Assembly (NCBI GenBank): GCA_001871075.1
Contig: MNUP01000088.1
Span: 4,166 to 14,596, forward strand
Length of the DNA stretch: 10,431 nt
Source of the DNA: Candidatus Desantisbacteria bacterium CG1_02_49_89
GTDB lineage: Bacteria > Desantisbacteria > UBA1551
Reading direction: 5' to 3'
Numbering within the stretch: the first letter of the stretch is position 1; the number at the start of each line of letters is the position of its first letter. The notes under the pieces are model-generated. The model saw only the letters and a program-made list of their open reading frames with translations. It had not been told where the DNA came from and did not search any database. The position numbers and the translations under genes are program-made. This document shows, one piece after another, positions 1 through 5,178 of the stretch.

Positions 1-53
1 AACAAGTTGGGGCACCCAACCCGAACAAGTTCGGGCATCCAGCTGGGGCACCC
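1..53. repeat. Short palindromic repeat cluster upstream of the PHP gene
   Basis: The first 53 bases are built from related units. AACAAGTT plus GGGGCACCC (1-17) recurs as AACAAGTT plus CGGGCATCC (24-40), and a partial AGCT plus GGGGCACCC follows (41-53). Two inverted repeats are embedded: GTTGGG/CCCAAC (6-11 and 15-20, 3-nt spacer) and CCCGAAC/GTTCGGG (20-26 and 29-35, 2-nt spacer). The left edge is cut by the window, so the full element is not visible. The segment is open in the frame of the following gene but looks non-coding, because a ribosome binding site and ATG come after it. Confidence 0.75.
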
Positions 54-63
54 TGAGGAAAAA

Positions 64-750
64 ATGCTGAAAGTTGATATGCACGTCCACACAAAATATT
101 CCGCTGACAGCGCGCTTGCGGTTGAAAGGCTCTTCAGTGCATGCGTTGACAAGGGAATAAACTGCGTCGTGGTAACAGATCACGATACCATTGAGGGCGC
201 TCTTAAGGCAGGGGAAACAGCGCCGCCGGATTTTAAGGTTATAATAGGCCAGGAGATAAGGACGCTTGACGGGGAAATAACAGGGCTTTTCATGAAAGAG
301 CCGGTTCCGCCCAACCTGACAGCCGAGGAAACGATCAGAAGGATCAAGGCGCAGGGAGGGCTTGTTTCCATTCCCCATCCATTCAGTTTTTTCCGCAGGG
401 AGTCCATATACAAGAAGAAGCTTTACGAACTCTACGGGCAGGTGGATATAATAGAATGCTACAACGCCAGGAACTTCCTGTTTTTTGAGAATATGCGCGC
501 GATAAAATTCGCAAAAGAAAGAAACCTTATTATGGGCGCCGGCAGCGATGCGCACCACCAGTGCGAAATAGGCAATATGTACGTTGAAATGGACGATTTC
601 GCCACTAAGGAAGAATTCCTGGCGAACCTGAAGAAGGGCAGGATAGTTATGACGGACTACTCCAGGCGCGTAGGAAGTTTTATGATAGAAGCGTTCCTCT
701 TCCTTGCCTGGGTGAAGATATATAACTTATTCAGGAAAAAATATACTTAG
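64..750 (+). CDS. PHP-domain metal-dependent phosphoesterase
   Basis: This encodes a 228-residue PHP-superfamily protein, whose members are metal-dependent phosphoesterases related to histidinol phosphatase and the polymerase PHP domain. The metal-binding signature is complete: H7-x-H9 near the N-terminus, T38-D-H-D41, E64 (GQE), H105 (IPHPF), E131 (IIECYN) and S161-D-A-H164. The frame is open back to TTG at 7, but that part is repeat DNA. I chose ATG 64 because GAGG lies at 55-58 and the HxH motif then falls at the usual distance from the start. About 24 C-terminal residues, from roughly 205, are hydrophobic and aromatic and end in a basic RKK cluster. This suggests an amphipathic helix touching the membrane, which is inference. 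The gene ends 12 nt before birA, so co-transcription is likely. Family assignment is firm, while the substrate (nucleotide, phosphodiester or other) cannot be read from the sequence. Confidence 0.9.
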   Translation: MLKVDMHVHTKYSADSALAVERLFSACVDKGINCVVVTDHDTIEGALKAGETAPPDFKVIIGQEIRTLDGEITGLFMKEPVPPNLTAEETIRRIKAQGGLVSIPHPFSFFRRESIYKKKLYELYGQVDIIECYNARNFLFFENMRAIKFAKERNLIMGAGSDAHHQCEIGNMYVEMDDFATKEEFLANLKKGRIVMTDYSRRVGSFMIEAFLFLAWVKIYNLFRKKYT

Positions 751-762
751 GCCGAACGTAAA

Positions 763-1524
763 GTGATAAACCTGGATGTCAGCTGGGTAAAAAACATAAA
801 TTGTTTTCAGGAACTGCCTTCCACCCAGGACCTCGCGCTCCAGCTTGCTAAAGAAGGCGCGGAGGAAGGGACCCTTGTCGTAAGCGAAGCGCAGAATTCG
901 GGCAGGGGAAGAAGGGGCAATTCCTGGTTCTCCCCGAAAGGTGGGCTGTGGTTTTCGTTCGTCCTCAGGCCCGCTGCAGGTATCGAAGGATCTGTTGCCG
1001 CGTTTAATCTCGGAATAGGCCTTTCGGTCATACGGGCGGTAAAAAAGATCGCGGGGATCGGTGCGCTTATCAAGTGGCCCAACGATATTCTATGCGGCGG
1101 GAAGAAGCTAGGCGGGATAATCGCGGACGCGGGGACCGGAAAAGAAGGCCCGGCGTATGTTGTGGCAGGCATAGGGATAAATACGAATGTTCCTGCGGAT
1201 GCTTTTCCTCCGCAGATCCGGGACACCGCGGTTTCTTTGCAGGGCCTTGGGCGCAGTGTGGATAACCTTGAGCTCATGGGCAGGATACTTGAAGAGACCG
1301 GAAGGATGTATAGGGTTTTTACCAGGGACGGTTTCAGTCCGATCCTTGCGGAAGTAAAAAAGAGCTGTTATACTATCGGGAAGAAGATCAGGGTGTTCGG
1401 CGCTGGTAATTATGGGACGGTGACAGGAAGGGCTGTGGACATCAGCAGGAAAGGCGGGCTTGTCCTGAAGACAGATGCGGGGGAGGTCATAGAGATCTTT
1501 TCGGGGAACGTGGAAATGATTTAA
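763..1524 (+). CDS. birA: Biotin--[acetyl-CoA-carboxylase] ligase, without HTH domain
   Basis: This 253-residue biotin-protein ligase activates biotin with ATP to biotinyl-5'-AMP and transfers it to the carrier lysine of biotin-dependent carboxylases. Visible motifs are P19-S-T21 at the start of the catalytic domain, the biotinyl-AMP loop G47-R-G-R-R-G52, K104-W-P-N-D108, a GGKKLGG segment soon after it, and GIGIN. The small C-terminal beta-barrel domain of the family spans roughly residues 200-253. There is no N-terminal winged-helix domain, so this is the short ligase-only type and should not repress biotin genes as E. coli BirA does. The start is GTG 763, the only in-frame start before the catalytic core. 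No clear ribosome binding site precedes it, which fits translation coupled to the PHP gene 12 nt upstream. The neighbouring coaX is also a cofactor gene. Confidence 0.95.
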   Translation: MINLDVSWVKNINCFQELPSTQDLALQLAKEGAEEGTLVVSEAQNSGRGRRGNSWFSPKGGLWFSFVLRPAAGIEGSVAAFNLGIGLSVIRAVKKIAGIGALIKWPNDILCGGKKLGGIIADAGTGKEGPAYVVAGIGINTNVPADAFPPQIRDTAVSLQGLGRSVDNLELMGRILEETGRMYRVFTRDGFSPILAEVKKSCYTIGKKIRVFGAGNYGTVTGRAVDISRKGGLVLKTDAGEVIEIFSGNVEMI

Positions 1525-1531
1525 TACTAAA

Positions 1532-1597
1532 GCGTGTCAACGTGTCCCGCCCAGCAAGATTGGCGGGCAGGCGCCGTGTCAGCGTATCAGAGTTTAA
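1532..1597 (+). repeat. Octamer tandem array interrupted by a palindrome
   Basis: Octamer units gcgtgtca (1532-1539) and acgtgtc (1540-1546) are followed by a palindromic element. The array then resumes with ccgtgtca (1574-1581), gcgtatca (1582-1589) and the degenerate gagtttaa (1590-1597). The palindrome has a 6-bp stem, CCCGCC (1546-1551) and GGCGGG (1562-1567), with a 10-nt loop. The same octamer family occurs again around 9182-9322. The array fills much of the birA-coaX gap. The coaX frame is open through it, but this is taken as chance read-through. Confidence 0.75.
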
Positions 1598-1626
1598 TAA
1601 TTAACTGTGACAGTGCATGGCGGGAG

Positions 1627-2400
1627 ATGAAAAAAAATAAGAGTAAAATATTACTTGCGGTGGATATGGGCAATACGGCTGTCACTGCGGGTATTTTCAG
1701 GGGCAGGACGCTTGTCGAAGACAGAATATCGGCGGATATAAAAAATTTCAGGAAGGAACTGGCGCGCCTTCTGAAGACCGTAAACGGCGCAAAAGCAGGC
1801 GCGGTATACGTTTCTTCAGTTGTGCCCTGCAGGGATATTCTACTTGCCGGGATCCTTCGAAAAGCAACGGGATTAAACCCGCATTTTATAAAACTGAAAG
1901 ACGCCGGGATCCCGGTGCTCTGCGACAGGCCTTTTGAGGTTGGGACAGACCGCATACTGAATGCTGTTGCGGCTCACCGGTTGTCCACAAGAGAGGCCAT
2001 AGTCGTTGATTGCGGCACAGCCACAACATTTGACGCGGTTTCAAGGAAGGGAGAATACCTCGGAGGCGCGATAACAGCCGGTATAGGTATATCATCAGAA
2101 GCGCTTTGGACCAGATGCGCGAAACTACGTCGTAGATTCTCACTTAAAACGCCGGGCAGGATCCTGGGCAGGAATACCGTTGACGCGATGCGTTCCGGCA
2201 TTATAAACGGTCATACTTCAATGATAGAAGGTATGGTCGCAAGGCTTAAAAAGGAATTGAGGTCCGATCCTGTTGTCATAGGAACGGGCGGATATATATC
2301 GCTGGTGGCAAGATCAACAAAGATCTTCGACATTATCGACCCGGACCTGACACTGAAGGGCATCTGGCTTGTCTGGCAGAAGAAGCAAGTTAAAAGTTGA
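1627..2400 (+). CDS. coaX: Type III pantothenate kinase
   Basis: This 257-residue CoaX-type kinase catalyses ATP-dependent phosphorylation of pantothenate, the first step of CoA synthesis. The ASKHA-fold motifs of the family are all present: D13-M-G-N-T17 (phosphate-binding loop), V105-G-T-D-R109, V126-V-D-C-G-T-A-T-T-F-D136 with the second catalytic Asp at 128, and the LGGAITAG segment after it. Length matches the family norm of about 255-260. I chose ATG 1627, where the typical short lead into the DxGNT strand begins. The frame is open upstream to GTG 1534, but only through octamer-repeat DNA with no family homology expected. GGGAG abuts the ATG, so the ribosome binding site is poorly spaced. 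The last residues (QVKS) and the TGA stop are encoded inside a heptamer array that starts at 2387. The gene follows birA by 102 nt, and both are cofactor genes. Confidence 0.94.
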   Translation: MKKNKSKILLAVDMGNTAVTAGIFRGRTLVEDRISADIKNFRKELARLLKTVNGAKAGAVYVSSVVPCRDILLAGILRKATGLNPHFIKLKDAGIPVLCDRPFEVGTDRILNAVAAHRLSTREAIVVDCGTATTFDAVSRKGEYLGGAITAGIGISSEALWTRCAKLRRRFSLKTPGRILGRNTVDAMRSGIINGHTSMIEGMVARLKKELRSDPVVIGTGGYISLVARSTKIFDIIDPDLTLKGIWLVWQKKQVKS

Positions 2401-2421
2401 AGGTTGAAAGTTTAAAGTACA
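2387..2421 (+). repeat. AAGTTGA-type heptamer array overlapping the coaX stop
   Basis: Five 7-nt units lie in tandem: aagttaa, aagttga, aggttga, aagttta and aagtaca (2387-2421). The second unit supplies the TGA stop codon of coaX at 2398-2400, so the array begins in coding sequence and runs into the gap. A related heptamer, aagtcaa, occurs at 7931-7947. Confidence 0.8.
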
Positions 2422-2428
2422 AGATTTC

Positions 2429-2462
2429 CACGAAATCACGAAAGTATCACGAAAACACGAAA
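2429..2462 (+). repeat. CACGAAA repeat array
   Basis: Four copies of CACGAAA start at 2429, 2437, 2448 and 2456, giving spacings of 8, 11 and 8 nt. The array lies directly after the AAGTTGA array and uses an unrelated unit. No promoter or terminator is recognisable within it. Confidence 0.75.
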
Positions 2463-2494
2463 ATTTCTTATCTTGCTAATGACTGTTTTAAAAA

Positions 2495-2526
2495 CACCGT
2501 AATCTCTTTTAGAAATCACCGTAATC
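2495..2526 (+). repeat. CACCGTAATC direct repeat before the first dehydrogenase
   Basis: The 10-mer CACCGTAATC occurs at 2495-2504 and again at 2517-2526, two helical turns apart (22 nt), just upstream of the ribosome binding site at 2534. The spacing could suit a dimeric regulator. Given the repeat-rich gap it may equally be another degenerate tandem array, so the function is unassigned. Confidence 0.5.
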
Positions 2527-2533
2527 AAAAAAT

Positions 2534-2539
2534 GGAGGT
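2534..2539 (+). promoter_or_regulatory. Ribosome binding site GGAGGT
   Basis: This strong Shine-Dalgarno match sits four bases (counted after GGAGG) ahead of ATG 2543 and fixes the start of the first dehydrogenase. The adjoining TATAAT overlaps the start codon and is therefore not a promoter for this gene. Confidence 0.8.
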
Positions 2540-2542
2540 ATA

Positions 2543-3577
2543 ATGAGGGCGGCTGTATATCTGGGAAAAGAATCGATCGAAGTAAAGGACGTTGATAAGC
2601 CGAAGGTTGGAGACGGCGAGGTACTGGTCAAGGTGGAATCATGCGCTATATGCGGCACGGACATACGCACATATTTCCATGGTCACCACGCTATCAAGCC
2701 CCCGCACATACTGGGTCACGAAGTTGCGGGGACGATAGCGGAAACCGGAGCCGGGGTTGAGGGTTACAAGACCGGCCAGAAGGTCCACATGGTCACTGAA
2801 GTAGGGTGCGGAAGGTGCGGTTTCTGCAGGCAGGGAAGGCACAACCTCTGCCCTGACCTGAGGGCAATGGCATACTATTACCAGGGCGGTTTTGCGGAAT
2901 ACATACTTATCCCAAAGGAAGGCGTGATGCAGGGCAACCTTCTTGATATACCGGCTGGCCTTTCTTATGATGAGGCAACTCTTGCCGAGCCGCTTTCCTG
3001 CTGTATTAACGCGCAGGAATACCTGGGTATAACTTTCGGGGATATGGTCCTCGTTATCGGCGCAGGGCCTATCGGTTGTTTCCACGTTGAACTTGCAAGG
3101 CTTTCAGGCGCGACAAAGATCGTGCTTGCCGACATTTCCGAGGAAAGGCTCGCACTGGCAAAGAAATTCGGGGTCACAGCTCTGGTGAACAGCGCCAAGG
3201 AAGACCTGGTCGGAAGGATAAAGGAAATGACCGCGGGCTGCGGCGCGAATGTCATAATCACTGCCTGCCCGGACCCCAAAGCCCAGGAACAGGCCCTGCA
3301 GATGATAGCCCCAAGGGGAAGGATATGTTTCTTCGGAGGCCTGCCAGGCGGAAAGACTATTACCATAGAGAGTAACATCATACATTATAAGGAGTTATCC
3401 GTATTCGGGGCGTTCGCTTCATCCGCGCCCCAGTACAGGCAGGCGCTTGAGCTGCTGGCAGGCAGGAGCATAAAAGGCGCAGACATGATAACACACAAGT
3501 TCCCCCTTGAGAAGATCAGGGAGGCGCTGGAAACCGCCAGGAGCGGGAAGGGGCTTAAAGTAATAATAAATCCTTAA
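2543..3577 (+). CDS. Zinc-dependent medium-chain dehydrogenase (alcohol/sugar-alcohol type)
   Basis: This 344-residue member of the zinc-containing medium-chain dehydrogenase/reductase superfamily is closest in look to the threonine/sorbitol/galactitol-phosphate dehydrogenase branch. Such enzymes oxidise a secondary alcohol with NAD(P)+. The catalytic zinc site is intact: C37 (CxxCGTD), H59 and E60 (GHE) and E149 (AEPLSC). The structural zinc lobe has C89, C92, C95 and C103. The Rossmann motif is G173-A-G-P-I-G178, and D197 at the end of the second strand favours NAD+ over NADP+. The length is normal and the ribosome binding site is strong. Repeat-filled gaps separate it from coaX (142 nt) and from the Ig-like gene (88 nt). 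A paralogue lies at 9338-10345. The substrate cannot be told from sequence, so no gene symbol is given. Confidence 0.9.
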   Translation: MRAAVYLGKESIEVKDVDKPKVGDGEVLVKVESCAICGTDIRTYFHGHHAIKPPHILGHEVAGTIAETGAGVEGYKTGQKVHMVTEVGCGRCGFCRQGRHNLCPDLRAMAYYYQGGFAEYILIPKEGVMQGNLLDIPAGLSYDEATLAEPLSCCINAQEYLGITFGDMVLVIGAGPIGCFHVELARLSGATKIVLADISEERLALAKKFGVTALVNSAKEDLVGRIKEMTAGCGANVIITACPDPKAQEQALQMIAPRGRICFFGGLPGGKTITIESNIIHYKELSVFGAFASSAPQYRQALELLAGRSIKGADMITHKFPLEKIREALETARSGKGLKVIINP

Positions 3578-3580
3578 ATG

Positions 3581-3615
3581 CAGTGTCCAGTTGCCAGTGT
3601 CCAGTGTCCAGTTTT
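3581..3615 (+). repeat. CAGTGTC heptamer array
   Basis: Five 7-nt units run in tandem from 3581: cagtgtc, cagttgc, cagtgtc, cagtgtc and cagtttt. The array starts 3 nt after the stop codon of the first dehydrogenase. An AT-rich stretch (3616-3650) separates it from the next ribosome binding site. No convincing promoter or hairpin terminator is seen. Confidence 0.8.
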
Positions 3616-3665
3616 TCATGTATTGTAAAATTCATTAAATTTACCGATGATAAAGAGGCAGCAAA

Positions 3666-5135
3666 ATGTCTATGTGCAAGAGTGTCAAAGTTTTAAATTC
3701 ATTGAAGATCCTGCTGCTGACAGCAGTTATCGCACTTTCAGCGTTCCCTGACAATGCGATGGGGAAGATCGGACTGAGCGTTGAACCGGACAGGATAGAA
3801 ATCACGGGCCGCACGGGAAAAGCCTCAAAACTTATAAGGTTAACCAACACCGGCGATGAAGTGCTCAGCGTCACTCTAACCGTAAAGGAAATAGCTCAGA
3901 ACCTGAACGGGGCGTTCATTTTTTCCGACGTGCGTTTTCCCAGGTCCGCAGCCGCGTTCATCAGGCTGAACACGAATGTAGTGGAACTGTGGCCGGACCA
4001 GATCCATGAGGTTAATATCGATGTGGACGTGCCCGGTAACACGCCCGATGGCGGCCTATACGCCGCGGTCCTTGTAAACTACAAAACGATCTCAAAAGGC
4101 GAGGAAAGCGAGACCGTGATCCCGGTGATGATGGTTCTCCCGGGCAGACAGATAGTCAAGGGCGAGATATCGGAAGTATTTCTGAAGCAGTCGGCAAAGG
4201 GAGAGCCGATAGAGGTCACTACCATATTCAAGAATTCGGGAAACGTCCACTTCGCGGTTGCCGGGAAGATCAGGGTTAAGGACCAGCATGAAAAGGAGAT
4301 AGCCGCTGTCCCGGTCGAATCCGGCATCATACTTCCCGGTTACTCGGTTCAGTTGAAGGCCATCCTCAACCCCGACATGTTTTACGTGGGTTCTTACACG
4401 GCAGAAAGCGTTCTGCAGTCAGGTGCATTTTCAAATTCCAGAAGGAAGGTTTTTCAGATACTGCAGCCGCTTGAGATGGCGCAGCCCAGGATAAGCCTTG
4501 CGGAGCTTAGGGTGGCCAACGTTGAAAAATTCAAGCCGATAACATTCCAGTTCAACGTTGTAAATGAAGGCAACATGGGCCTTTTCGCCGAAAAGGGCGA
4601 CATTTCAATAACAGATAAGGCAACGGGAATTGTTGCTGCGTCCACGTCTTTCAAGGGCGGAGCAGTGCCGGTAAAAACCAGCAAGAAATACGGCGGTTCA
4701 TTCCCCGGAGGGCTCCCCACCGGAGAATATTCGATAATAGCAAAAGTGGACTGCGGCATGGGAGACCCGGCTGTCACGGAGACAACCTTTAAGGTCTATG
4801 AATTTACTCCCGTGGTTAAGGGCGAGATAACAGGTTTCAGCGTGGATATAGATGCAACAGGAATTGTTCCTTCCTTTGAAAGCAAGCTGACTTTTAAAAA
4901 TTCCGGTAACATGCCGATATATCTTGAGGGAATGATAGAGGTGAAAGATTCCACGGATGCCGTAGTTGACAAAATAAGGATAGCCAGGACAGAGTTCGGG
5001 GCAGGCATTGCGAAGGTCCTTGTTTCCAAATGGGAGTCCAACCTGCCCAGGGGCATTTACAGCGCAGGCCTGAGCGTGGCCTTTGACGAGAAGAACACCG
5101 CGAATGCGAACACGACAATAGTGGTGAATCCCTGA
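3666..5135 (+). CDS. Secreted four-domain Ig-like (beta-sandwich) protein
   Basis: This 489-residue exported protein has a basic N-terminus, a hydrophobic core at about 15-27 and a possible signal-peptidase site near residue 33. The mature part reads as four beta-sandwich domains. The first (about 34-155) resembles the N-terminal Ig-like domain of DUF916/COG1470-type surface proteins, with an opening of the form SVEPDRIEI and a later GLYAAVLVNY strand. Three further domains share an N-x-G-N turn followed by a glycine and an acidic I-x-V/I-K/T-D strand: F188-KNSGN, V299-NEGN and F410-KNSGN, about 111 residues apart. There is no C-terminal anchor, LPxTG or enzymatic motif. ATG 3666 has GAGG 7 nt upstream. 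Such folds usually mediate adhesion or protein binding at the envelope. It likely shares a transcript with the kinase gene 43 nt downstream. The domain-family assignment is by pattern, so the exact role is unknown. Confidence 0.75.
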   Translation: MSMCKSVKVLNSLKILLLTAVIALSAFPDNAMGKIGLSVEPDRIEITGRTGKASKLIRLTNTGDEVLSVTLTVKEIAQNLNGAFIFSDVRFPRSAAAFIRLNTNVVELWPDQIHEVNIDVDVPGNTPDGGLYAAVLVNYKTISKGEESETVIPVMMVLPGRQIVKGEISEVFLKQSAKGEPIEVTTIFKNSGNVHFAVAGKIRVKDQHEKEIAAVPVESGIILPGYSVQLKAILNPDMFYVGSYTAESVLQSGAFSNSRRKVFQILQPLEMAQPRISLAELRVANVEKFKPITFQFNVVNEGNMGLFAEKGDISITDKATGIVAASTSFKGGAVPVKTSKKYGGSFPGGLPTGEYSIIAKVDCGMGDPAVTETTFKVYEFTPVVKGEITGFSVDIDATGIVPSFESKLTFKNSGNMPIYLEGMIEVKDSTDAVVDKIRIARTEFGAGIAKVLVSKWESNLPRGIYSAGLSVAFDEKNTANANTTIVVNP

Positions 5136-5142
5136 TTCGTAA

Positions 5143-5168
5143 CATCGTTCATCGTGCATCGTTCATCG
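5143..5168 (+). repeat. CATCGTT heptamer array before the kinase gene
   Basis: The 7-nt units catcgtt, catcgtg, catcgtt and a partial catcg run from 5143 to 5168. They fill most of the 43-nt gap and end 4 nt before the kinase ribosome binding site. The array leaves no room for a typical promoter, which supports read-through from the Ig-like gene. Confidence 0.75.
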
Positions 5169-5178
5169 CAAAGAGGAT

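Noticed and set aside
1534-1626. N-terminal extension of CoaX from GTG 1534
   Set aside because: The stretch is octamer and palindrome repeat DNA. The family start lies just before DxGNT, matching ATG 1627.
2429-2526. CRISPR array in the coaX-dehydrogenase gap
   Set aside because: The repeats are 7-10 nt with spacers of a few bases up to 12 nt, far too short for CRISPR, and no cas gene is present.
2539-2544. TATAAT as a -10 promoter box
   Set aside because: It overlaps the ATG of the first dehydrogenase, so it cannot drive that gene, and no -35 element is seen at proper spacing.
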